A stretch of DNA of 22,045 nucleotides from Pelargonium cotyledonis. Its lineage: Eukaryota; Streptophyta; Magnoliopsida; Geraniales; Geraniaceae. The first letter of the stretch is position 1; every line of letters starts with the position of its first letter. This document shows, piece after piece, positions 1 through 10,200 of the stretch. The position numbers and the translations under genes were made by a program. The notes beneath the pieces were generated by a model. That model ran no database searches. It was not told the DNA's origin and saw only the letters and a list, made by a program, of their open reading frames with translations. Location of the stretch: the NCBI GenBank assembly GCA_036897625.1, contig JAYMTA010001065.1, forward strand, positions 1-22,045, read 5' to 3'.

Positions 1-147
1 TGAAACCCCCACCATATCACCTACTGCCCCAACCCCTGATACCACACCTCCCCCCGTTGCCGCTCCTGCTCCCTCTCCGCCCATTATGAACGTCGACCTA
101 CTCTCGGCCTCGCCGTCGTTCCCATTGGAACCCGCCACCGCCGCCAT
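1..147 (-). CDS. 5' end of an unrecognised protein-coding gene (partial)
   Basis: An ATG at 147-145 on the minus strand opens a frame that stays open for 49 codons to the left edge. The predicted N-terminus begins MAAVAGSNGNDGEAESRS and then becomes very rich in Gly, Ala and Val, as in many plant proteins with disordered N-termini. The start context (ATGGCG) is typical for plants, the leader before it is pyrimidine-rich, and a TATA-like site and telo-box motifs lie about 95-170 bases upstream. No domain is visible, so no function is offered. The opposite strand is also open from position 2 to 271 and would give a Pro/Ala-rich peptide, but it has no credible start or splice context. The gene would run in the same direction as the topoisomerase gene. 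Confidence 0.5.
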   Translation of the reverse strand, partial: MAAVAGSNGNDGEAESRSTFIMGGEGAGAATGGGVVSGVGAVGDMVGVS

Positions 148-239
148 AGGTAAAAAAATGAGAGAGACTGTTCTGAAAAGGGAACACACACACACGAAAA
201 GGAAATTACCAATGAGGAAGCACACCCCTCCCTCTCTCC

Positions 240-318
240 CTTATAAACCGGCCAAGCCCTCATCAAACTAGGAAACCCTAGTAGTACCATAAGAAACCCT
301 AATCTCTTAGAAACCCTA
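240..318 (-). promoter_or_regulatory. Putative core promoter: TATA-like site plus three telo-boxes
   Basis: Three copies of AAACCCTA (plus strand) lie at 273-280, 294-301 and 311-318. This is the telo-box, known in plants from promoters of translation-related and cell-cycle genes. A TATA-like TTTATAAG reads on the minus strand at 247-240, about 95 bases before the ATG at 147. The arrangement fits a promoter for the minus-strand gene at the left edge. TATAAAC also reads on the plus strand, but no coding region follows on that side. The motifs are seen; their use is inferred. Confidence 0.45.
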
Positions 319-359
319 GAGGTTTTACTCTCCATGCTGAGCCAGACCATTTTTCGATC

Positions 360-590
360 CTAAGATTACTATTTCTTCTATTACTACTTCTACTATATAT
401 GTATTACCAACTATTGTTTCTATTACTATTACTTACTACCTCTATATATACTCTACATTTTGTAACTACCTATAATCCAAATAATTAACCAGCTACACCC
501 ATATTCAAGAAACCACTCACACCTCACCCACACTCACATATAAATAACCACTCACTCTCACACCCACACCCACACCCACACATGATGCTC
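360..590. repeat. Simple-sequence tracts (TTACTA-like, then CACACC)
   Basis: From about 360 to 465 the sequence is a degenerate run of TTACTA/TTCTAC units. At 559-582 there are four copies of a CACACC hexamer. Short frames here are low-complexity and were not called. Confidence 0.6.
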
Positions 591-599
591 CACTAACAA

Positions 600-1600
600 T
601 CATAACCCACACCATTATCTTTACTATTTGTAACCGTCCACCCTTGCATTTGATAACTTTCTTTTTCTTCATCCATGCACATGCAGTTTTTCCTATATAT
701 AATGGGCATAAATGAAAATTTGGCAATCTTCTGAGTGAGTTTCTTTTCCTTTTCAAATAGTGAAACAAATGGCTCATTATTCATGCATCCATCTCAATCA
801 GAGTTCATGAACTCATTCGTTTGTTACAACATGTAAGAATAAACATTCTAAATTTCTTCATCTCTGCATGTGATGCGCTTCCTTCTTTTAATAAGATAAG
901 AGTATGATTCATTTGGAGTTTATGTCTCATTGCAATTAATTTTAAAATGCTTACATTAATTGTTGTTGGATGATGGATAGATAAATGGAGTTTTAGAGGT
1001 TTATAAATTTATAGTTAGTCTAAAGTCAAGTGTTATTTAATGCAATACGTTAGTAGTCATTTCTTCAAAGTTTCTGAATGTTTGCACTCTCTCTATTAGG
1101 GAACAAAATTACTTAACAAAGTAATTTTGTGTTAATTGTTCTTCTTATGTATATATGGTTACATGTTGTACTCTTTTACATCACCTAACTTTAATACAAT
1201 CATAGAATTTCAACTAAAAATTATGTTGATAATCTTTATGCTAAGAATGTTCTACATAGTTTAATTATTAATTTTATTTCAACTAAGAATTTCAACTCCT
1301 TTACATAGTTTAATTATTAATTTTATTATATTTAGAAGGTTCTCGGACTATAGGCATGTGTAGACATTTTCTCAACTTGAGAAAGAGAATAAATTATTAT
1401 TATTTGAGTATTCTATTCTTTGTCAATTTCATATCATTAATTTTACAATTGTGCACTTCTTCTTTTTCTTCATGATGTAGAGCAAGATATGTTAGATTGC
1501 CATAGTTGGTGCACATGAGATGCTTTCTGCTATGTTAAATCTTCATAATGTTAAATGAGAAATGATTGAAAGAGTTGCAACCACAATCCGAGCTTAGAAA
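600..1600. other. Intergenic, nothing coding recognised
   Basis: AT-rich with no supported gene. It holds a perfect 10-base inverted repeat with an 8-base loop (1103-1112 and 1121-1130) and a 26-base exact direct repeat (1253-1278 and 1302-1327, period 49). Neither is assigned a role. Confidence 0.5.
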
Positions 1601-1604
1601 ACTA

Positions 1605-1720
1605 ACAATGAACCAAACGATTTTGTTAATATGTGAGCAACATAGTTTGCAGACCGCCTCACGAAACCAAAATATTTTAAAGATGAATTTTATGCGTATT
1701 TAGTTTTTTCCCCTCCAATT
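1605..1720 (+). mobile_element. Ty1/copia-like fragment, RNase H C-terminal end (fossil)
   Basis: The codons at 1649-1669 read ADRLTKP, which resembles the conserved ADxxTKP motif at the end of the copia RNase H domain. The flanking residues are only loosely consistent. No LTR was found beside it. It is a short, old, broken remnant with several breaks, and the call rests mainly on one motif. Confidence 0.3.
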
Positions 1721-1849
1721 TGGTGTAGAAAGGTTTATTAGGTAGCTGGACGTGTATTTTGTATCTTATCATTGTCATATATTAATGTACTTCTCCTCAC
1801 ATTTTTTTACAATTATTTACATAAACTTTTAAAAAATAAATTTAAAGTA

Positions 1850-1928
1850 ATCTTATGCTATTTTATCAAACTTTATAATAAAAGTTTTAATTATACTTAT
1901 CCGTGCATCGCATAGGCTCTTTGCCTAG
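1850..1928 (+). mobile_element. Helitron-type 3' terminus (non-autonomous)
   Basis: CCGTGC at 1901-1906 pairs across an ATC loop with GCATAGG at 1910-1916, apart from a G-T pair and one bulged base. Eight bases later comes CTAG (1925-1928), followed by T. A GC-rich hairpin just before CTRR with a T on the 3' side is the hallmark of a Helitron 3' end, and the AT-rich DNA before it fits. The 5' TC end was not located, so the left limit given here is arbitrary. Confidence 0.45.
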
Positions 1929-2409
1929 TAAAATATTATGGCAAATTAATTTGTTGGGTTCTAAATCACTATTTGCTAGTATAAATTGTCTTTATTCATG
2001 TAATATTTAGATATTTGAGCAGGCTTGCCAATGGAGCAGAAATGATATTTATTCGACAGATTTATCACTGTGTATCAGCATGAAAGTTTGCAACTGACAA
2101 TGGTAGTATAAATATTTAGAAACTTATTTAACTCATGTAACAGTCAAAATAGGTTAAATGGTAAGATTTCGTTAAAGTTAACGGAGTTTGCAACTTAATG
2201 TTCACGTAGTTATGCGTATATTTCTAAAGTACAATATAGTTATGTGCAAATCGTGTTAAGTACAAGGTAACTAACTGCAAGTAACCTTAGAATCTTTCAT
2301 CTTTTGTTTCATCTACCTTTCTTTCTCTCTCTTTTTTTTTCTTTCAAATTTTGTAACTTTTTACGAATATGAATCAACAAAAATTTGGTTGAGCAACCCT
2401 GAAGTGAAT

Positions 2410-2421
2410 TAGTAGGAGCGG
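2410..2421 (+). repeat. Left target-site duplication of the SINE
   Basis: TAGTAGGAGCGG here matches TAGTGGGAGCGG at 2582-2593 at 11 of 12 positions. The two copies flank the tRNA-like element exactly. Confidence 0.75.
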
Positions 2422-2581
2422 TCCTCTAGGGGATGACGCAATGGTTAAGAACACGCATATCCATGTGGGAGGTCGTAGGTTCAAATCTCATTGCGTCTGG
2501 TGGAGTGGGGTGGAATTTAAAGGGGAGAGCTACCCCCTATTGTGTAGCTCAACTAATTAGTTTTTTTTAAGAAAAAAAAAA
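2422..2581 (+). mobile_element. tRNA-derived SINE
   Basis: About 160 bases with an internal RNA polymerase III promoter. The A box (TGACGCAATGG) is at 2434-2444 and the B box (GGTTCAAATCT) at 2478-2488, about 33 bases apart. The element ends in a T run and an A-rich tail (about 2562-2581) and is bounded by a 12-base target-site duplication with one mismatch. Short length, box A/B promoter, tail and duplication together define a SINE. Plant SINEs depend on LINE reverse transcriptase for movement. One mismatch in the duplication suggests a moderately young to middle-aged insertion. The family was not identified. Confidence 0.75.
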
Positions 2582-2593
2582 TAGTGGGAGCGG
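2582..2593 (+). repeat. Right target-site duplication of the SINE
   Basis: TAGTGGGAGCGG, partner of 2410-2421 with one mismatch, immediately after the A-rich tail. Confidence 0.75.
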
Positions 2594-4150
2594 AGAGATC
2601 CCCGGATTCATGATTTTCAATGAGATGTCATCACCTTATCAATAGCTTAGCTTAAATCAAAATTAATTGGCTTAAACTCCATTTTCTCATTTTTTTAAAT
2701 TAAATAATAATTTATTTGACCCATGTAGACTTCTTTTATAATTATAAAACAAAATTAATATATATGTATATAATTGTATATCGAATGCAACATCATGTCT
2801 GCTGAGTACATAATCATAAGCGTAAATGCGAATAATCACTATTTCAAGACTATAACACAAATCATGGAAGAATGGCCGTGGATAATTTTTAGGTATTATC
2901 TAATAGATTGTCCTTGTGTTCTTGAGTTTTGATCAGTTATAGACATAATCTTGTGTAATTTAGTGTTAGTCTGATTTTCGAGACTCCCATTGAACTTTAC
3001 CATGAGAAAATACTTAACAAGATTGTTAAGCCTATTAGTAGCCCTCTAAAGGTGTATGTTTGTACTAAAATGGCCATTTTGGTCATTTCTCACGTGCTAT
3101 CTAATCGTTACCCGATCTTATTCTCTCTGAAAACTGTGCTTAGACCATGGTCATGCTCGTAGACCCATTGGATTCGAGGCCATATGACTTTTAGCCAAAT
3201 CGACTCATGTAATTAGGGAGTTCGAAAACGGATGTTCCTGCATTCTTGGAAAATATAAAACACATTCACAAACCATTAAGATCATGGAATAAGAAGTTGT
3301 TAGAAACATATTAGTTCACAAATATCAAATTATGCGCATATTAGAGGGGGTCCAACGGGAGCTGTAGGAGTGTCCGCTAGACTCGTTGATCAAACTTGAA
3401 CATCTTCGGAGCAAAAACAAGGTTGTTGTGTTATAAAATGATCTCGGGGATTAGGTGTAGCTCTGTTCATATCACACCCGAACCTGGAAACTCAGACCGA
3501 CCCAGACTCACTCGGACCCGGTGCGTCTATAGATATACTTAGTTCTTTTAAATGACAGAGGGTGTCCTTCAAAATTCATAGTCACAGAAAATCATCAAAG
3601 ATAATAACTTAAGATGTACATGATTTGTCATCCCACAATACATGCCAAATCGTTGCCTTGAAACATTACATCGCATCTCTTTGATTTTCTGGACATAAAA
3701 CCCTGTAAAATTATCAACATGCTAAAAGATCTCCAGAAGAAAGTAACTAACAACCCATGTCAAAATTACGAAAGAACTCATTTATCAGCTCTTGCAGTGA
3801 CGATAGTGTTTTTTTTATAATGTGAAATCTACAAAAGATTGAATTTAAGCATTGTTGCAGATGGTAATGTGACAAAATTATCAATTTCTAACGCCGTCAG
3901 TACAAAAATGTCATTTGATTAAAATCGTTTACAGAATCCATGATCAAATGGGCATGCCAATATTCACACCCATATACAAGAAACGATTATAATTACAGTT
4001 CAGCATTATATTTTTTGAAGACGGATAAGGTATTGGATGACTAAAAATCAGTTCAAACAAAATTGGTGAATGTTACAATTATTATATACATACCTATCCA
4101 TAAAGAAACTTCAAGTCTGCATGCAGGTGATGGAGTTGTTTGCATAAATC
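2594..4150. other. Intergenic plus 3' flank of the topoisomerase gene
   Basis: No coding region was recognised. The right part should hold the minus-strand 3' UTR and polyadenylation site of the topoisomerase gene, since its stop codon is at 4153-4151. No clear AATAAA was seen on that strand, which is common in plants. A locally GC-richer stretch at about 3460-3525 with repeated CCCGAAC/GACCC words is unexplained. Confidence 0.45.
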
Positions 4151-4267
4151 CTAGTCTTCATCCGACTTACTATTAGATAATTTACGTCTTCTGCCAGTCA
4201 TTTTTGCAAATTTACTGGAAAGAATCTTCATTGCCTTCTCCATAGTGAGGTCTTGAGCGGTCAAGGC
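4151..4267 (-). CDS. Topoisomerase last coding exon and stop
   Basis: 117 nt, 38 codons plus TAG (4153-4151). It begins ALTAQDLTMEKAMKILSSKF and ends in a basic, Ser-rich tail (TGRRRKLSNSKSDED). The acceptor is TACAG. The last intron is about 2.05 kb. Confidence 0.91.
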   Translation of the reverse strand, partial: ALTAQDLTMEKAMKILSSKFAKMTGRRRKLSNSKSDED

Positions 4268-7200
4268 CTGTACAGACAATGTGAATAAACCATAAACACA
4301 AGTTTAATTAATTCAAATTAAATTATTAAGATGCTTCAAGTTTTTAGTTTCATCTAATGTACAATTTGAACCTTTCAAATTAATTAATTTACAATTTCAC
4401 AGTAAAAACCTTTCAAATTAACAGTCACCGGAAAATAATCATTTTTCAGCATTAGTTGCCCAAAAAGATCATGCACAGATATATGATGGAACCCTGAACT
4501 AGAAAGAAAAGCTACCGAGAAAAGTCCAATTCCCAGTTCTCTCATTTCTATACTAAAGAACATCAAGGCCTTGTTTGGACTAGAGAATCCAAAATACAAT
4601 GGATTTCATGTATGTAAATTTTTTGAAAAGTTAAAAATATTATGTTTGTTTACTTCTAAGGAAATTAAAATACACCATTTCCAGACATTTTGTCATGAAA
4701 AGGTTTTATTTCATTTGTTACAATGAAATATTAAATACAAACAAATAATTTCATTTGTTACATTGAAATATCCCTCGTACTCATACAATCTTACAATTAA
4801 AACACTAAAAAGTTCAAGTTTATAGTTAGCCTCCATTACTAAAAGAATAATTACAAGTTAAACATTCAATATCCCAGTATTATGTAGGAGGATATCCTTA
4901 TAAAACATTTAGTTAATAAAGCAATAATTAAGATGAAAATCGGAGTCAAGTGTGTATATATTGCTTGCTATGTGTAAGAATATAATAGAAGATGAACATT
5001 TTTTATTAGTTAATCTATTAATTTTTTATAAAAACGAATTGGTCAATTGACATTATGATAATCGTACAAATGAAGATATAAGTGCACATAAATCTATACA
5101 TGATCAGTGACATGAATATGTAAATTAATGCATAAGAAGTAATAATATGGGTGGAGAAGAAAATAAAAAATGAGTTGAAATTGTCAATAAAGAATTTGAA
5201 TATCAAAATAGTTAGTAATACCATCTTTTTAATACAAATGTGCACTTTAAATTATGGGAATCCTAATTTTTCCTTTCCTCCCATGCGACATTATTTACCC
5301 AAATATAAGAAAAATACACTTTCTCACCTTTGCCAATTTCCCCAACAAATTCAAGCTATCAAACAATACCTAAGTGGAACTTTTTAGAAAATATACTTGC
5401 CAGGTTTTAGATCAATATGCATTTGAACAATTGAACCTACATCTTCATCAGGGCTTTAGATTCTTCTAGTTACCCTTGTTGTGTATGTTTATATTTGTTA
5501 TTTCTGGCTTACTAATCACCTTACAGTTTATCATATTAATATAAGAGATAATTATGAAACACTACCCACAAAGATGTCCCAAAGCAAATTACTACATTTT
5601 TTATATTTCCACAACAGTTATACCCTCTATGTATATGATTAATTTTAACAGTTATAATATCAAAACAAATAGTATAGATTAGATGACATATTGACAAGAT
5701 TAACATGACAAAAAAGCTAGTTTTTTTTTGTTGTTTATTTATTTATTTTACGAATTAGACAGTTTACTTTGAAGAGATACTATTGTTTTCTTATTGAATT
5801 TTCTTTTTTCAAAATGAGAGTGAGAAAGATAACAGGCAAGGATTTTGCAGATATATATAATTGAAGAAAATTAACAGTTAAAAGGACTTTTCCAAAGAGA
5901 ACTAAATCAGTTTTTATTTATTTAAAATCATTGGTTTCTATATTTTAAACGGGAGCTTTGCTTTCACTCAAATGTCCTGCCGTGTGTCTTAGGGTGTCAA
6001 ACATGTATTGATCATTTTTTAGAAGAAAAATAAAACGAGACACATAAGGTGGCATATACATGTCCGATTGAAAAATAAAAAAATAAAAAAATTGGACACA
6101 TATAATCAATTTTCTTGCCAGCTGTCTGAAGAGTATCTGAGTGTCAAATACATGTCCGGCATGGATAAGTCAGCTATGTGAGAGTGTGTGCATTATAGTT
6201 CCGGTATAATGGGATGATTTATGAGTTATGATCTTACATTCAGGAAAGCAACCTTTCAATATTTAATGAGTAATACTATAACTACCATTCAACATTAGAA
6301 ATTACCAAGTGAACCAATACCTTTGGAACAACCGCAACTGTTCGTCCATGCTTGAGGGTAAATCCACTCTTTGCAATCTTTAATATCACTGGTTTCCCAT
6401 CCTTTGGATGGCTCCCCTGACAAGATAAACCAAATGAGATCTATGAGAATTAAGAAACTAAAGAGAAAATGTTGAAATTTAAGCGAGACAAACTTACCAA
6501 TATTTTAGGATAAGACAGCAATTCAAGAGCTTCTTCAACGGTAATTTTACTCTCATCTTTTATCTGAATGCGTTCATAATATATGAATTAGTTAATATCT
6601 TAATGAAGATAGTGTATCTACGAAATAGGAGAGGGAAAAGATGAGGAAGTGCAGTTAGATAACAGAAAATATGTGTACAACAGCAGGCAATTTATAAAAA
6701 CTTACTAAACAAGCAACTTGAATCGGGTTCACTTAGAATTCAAAATTCAGTCATATCTCTTTGCTAAGAAAGGCGAGAGTAAAATTATGAATATGGTTGA
6801 TGAAGCCTAGTTGCATGTTTGATCATGGTTCCAATACCAGCAGTGGTGAAGAATGAACGAAGGGTAAGGACAACAGCAACTAAAGACCAAACAATGTGAT
6901 GCCCGCCTACTTTTAAGGACTCTCGTACTAGATTTCAAATCTTCAGCCTCACCCCCATTGACATTTTTCAATGGTTCTGCCGTATGGGACTTTAACCAAT
7001 CTCATATTTATTTTTCTGAAAATTTATTTTTGCACAACTTGATTTTAGAGTCAAGATTTCAACACATTTTGGAACATTCCTCTTTTCTTTTGACAGACAG
7101 AAGGAAAAAGTGCCTCCTTAGAAGCCAATGTTGACTTCAATACCTGGGGGGGTATAGGTGCCCTCTTGGGTGTGATACCTTTCCTGGTCTCTCCAAGTTG

Positions 7201-10200
7201 TACATAGGATCCATAAGGACCATTCTTCAATAATATCTGAAAGGAGAAGAAAATGATAATCGTCATAATGATCACCATAATTAACAAGTCATCCATCCAA
7301 AGGAGCAACACTAAAATACACTGCCAGATGGATTGACATATACCGACTTAAAAATTAGAAGCAAACCTTCTCATTAGAATTTGGTTTTAAGCCTATCAGT
7401 TTAGGTTCCTCAAATTCACCGTCATCAATTTCATCATCCATATTCAATGAATACCTGTTCCCCAAACCAAGTAAATAGATCAATATTTTTTGTTGTTGAA
7501 ACCAAACCAATGACTTCTCTGCTTTCTGCAGAGATATGACCATTGAACAAATGACGTATGAAAAAAGAGAGTAGAGTGATAGCCTAAACATTAAACCAAG
7601 TTCTTTTAATATCACAATATAACCATGGCAAATCACATTAAGTATTGACCTTAAACATAATTTAAAACTATCTGGGTTATGAAATCGAGAACAATCAACA
7701 AGCAAATTTGTTAAAATTAGTGTCAAAAATCAAGGTAATGGAATGCCCCTAACAAGTAATGTTTCTCATAAACATACTCGCCTATTAAAAAAAATAGAAG
7801 CCCAAGAACACCAAAGGTAATGATATATATAATGAATTATGAAAAGCCTACAGTTGCCAAGTCCAACAGAATTCACTTCAAAAGGGACAATTAAGGTCTA
7901 CTATCTGTCTTCATCTTTCTCTAAGAAGGGAGAAGATAATTGAATTTATATATATATTGAATTATGAAAAGCCAAGTCCAACAGAATTCATGACATACTT
8001 CAAAAGGGACAATTAAGCCTTAATTATTAAGGTCTACTATCTGTCTTCATCTTTCTCCAAGAAGGGGGAAGATAATTGAATTTGGGAGAGCTATTTGAAA
8101 TCTTGGTAAAAGACTGGCTTTCTTGTATAATGTTAACACAAAAGTTGGTCAGCTGGATGAACGTCACAATATTATCTTTATGCTAAGGTAAGAAAATTTA
8201 TGAGGGATCCACTGCATGCCTGCTAAAAGAGGTGCAAAGCCATCATCCAAAAGATATGAACATAGGATCAGATATGAGTCAATACCTCATGATTAGTCAT
8301 TTGTTTTTTTCTAAAAGATATGGTTTGTTTCTCTTTTGTTTGTAAGGAGCTTTTCAGTATAAAAAAAGCTTTAATATGTGTGGAACTACTATTATCATTG
8401 CCAAATAAAATCTTATAAGAAGCTTTGACAAAACAAAGACCATAAGAATCTGGTAACTGAAGTAATATAATACAATAGATAAATAGAATGTACATCAACA
8501 TCATTATCAAAGCATACAGAGCACATGCGAGTCTGTATGTGAGTGCGTGTGAATCTGGTGCGTGTGTGTGTGAGAGAGAGGCCTTGCCAATATAATATAT
8601 AATGCAAATATAAAAATCCTCCTCTTACTGTTATTTCATACTCACTTGCATCTAGGGTATTGATCACAACCAATAAAATAACCCTCACCGTGCTCGCTTA
8701 CTTTGAATACCAATGTCCCCTCAGAACAACTGTGAAAAAAAATCAGGATGAGGTTAGATATATAAAAGAGGGATGCTTGAAAAATGATGGATGCATGAAA
8801 TCATAAAGGAAGACACTATCAGGAATCAGGCACAATAGCAGATCGAATCATATAAAAATATATTCCTCCGTCCAAAAATGAGTGTCTTCCCTTATATTTT
8901 GAGAAAAATTAAGGAGAAGTTAGTTAGTGTGGTATGTTTACTATTCTATCCTCATGATCGTGTGTTGAAAGATCCTAACTAACTTTTTATAAGGATATTA
9001 TTGACAATTCATGCATAACTAACTTACTAGAAAAGGAAACAAGACACTCATTTTGGGACAAAAATACAAGAGAAACAAGACACTCATTTTGGGACGGAGG
9101 GAGTACATTATAAATATGACAACTTATGTGTTAAAAGAAAATATGGCCCCATGTCATAAATTCTAGTGCCAAGAGGAGAAAACAACATAACTGTTACATT
9201 AATCAAAGGATTAAGCAAGAGGTCAAGGACAGTGAAAAGATAATTATACTTCCTCTATACCAAAATGAGTGTCTACTTTCCCATATTTACAAAGATTAAG
9301 AATAAGTTAGTGATGAACTCTCTCTCTCAAATATCCTCCTAAGGGTGGCAATTTTTGTTCGTATCATGTTGAAACTTGAAAGTTCAGTATTAAATTAAAT
9401 GGATCCATCCGAATCCAACCCGATAATTAAACATGTTGAATTACACAGCATATATAAATAATAGATTACCTATATATATGGGTCATTTTTTACCCATATA
9501 AATAAGTGAGTGGGTCAATGAACATGTAGCACAACCCGTTTTATTAAACGGATTAGACAGATTAAACAGATTCGACGCGAACACGACCCGATTGTTAAAC
9601 GAGTTGAGTTAGTCGACACAAACTCGATTAAGCTAAACTCAAACCTACTTAAATTTGTATCGTGGGTCATGACCCAAATTACCAGGCCTATACCCTCGTG
9701 GCTTCATTCTAACAAACTCAAGTAGTTCTATCCGACTAATCTAAGGAATATTATTGACAATTCATGTATAACTTACTAAAAAGAAAGTGAGCATTAATTT
9801 TGAAACAATTGTTTATCTAGAATGTGAACACTTGTTTTGGTACATAGGCACTACTACTTCACAGTGCCAGCAATATTTAGAAATTATGGATTTCTTGACA
9901 AAGATGAAACAGGGAGGGGAACTCCACAGTCCAAGAAAGTAAGGAGTGCCTTACAAGACTGCATAAACCAGCTTTAATAAAAACTTAGTCTGAATATATT
10001 ATCTCCTTTCTACAACATAGTATCTGATGGAAATGAAAATATTACATACCTTGGACATTCCTTATCAGAAGGAGAAGAAAACAACACATTACTAAATTTC
10101 TTATCCATCAACTTCTCTACCTACAAACATCATCTTATAAATAGTTTGAAAAATGAATATTATGAAATAAAAGGGAGCAATAATATTTAATGGACAGTAT

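Noticed and set aside
86-271. Plus-strand Pro-rich frame open from the left edge
   Set aside because: It is opposite a better-supported start (MAAVAGSNG) with promoter signals. The Pro/Ala bias is what GC-rich Gly/Ala codons give on the other strand.
2422-2500. Possible genuine tRNA gene
   Set aside because: The A and B boxes are present, but the sequence does not close into a cloverleaf acceptor stem. The tail and target-site duplications identify a SINE instead.
3460-3525. GC-rich run with CCCGAAC and GACCC words
   Set aside because: Similar words occur in the hAT MITE at 9340-9690, but no inverted ends were found here.
5151-5387. 78-codon plus-strand frame in the last intron
   Set aside because: Low-complexity, Lys/Asn/Ile-rich, inside an intron of the minus-strand gene, with no motif or splice context.
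5940-6180. Repeated words ACATGTCC/GTGTCAAA in the last intron
   Set aside because: Possibly an old repeat, but no clear unit, ends or symmetry could be defined.
6900-7010. Stretch whose reverse strand reads GGTTAAAGTCCCATACGG, with a small palindrome CCATTGA/TCAATGG
   Set aside because: It resembles words found in plant LTRs, but no paired repeat, primer site or duplication was found.
7355-7726. 123-codon minus-strand frame
   Set aside because: Only its last part (7454-7367) is coding. The rest is intron read-through with a splice acceptor at the border.
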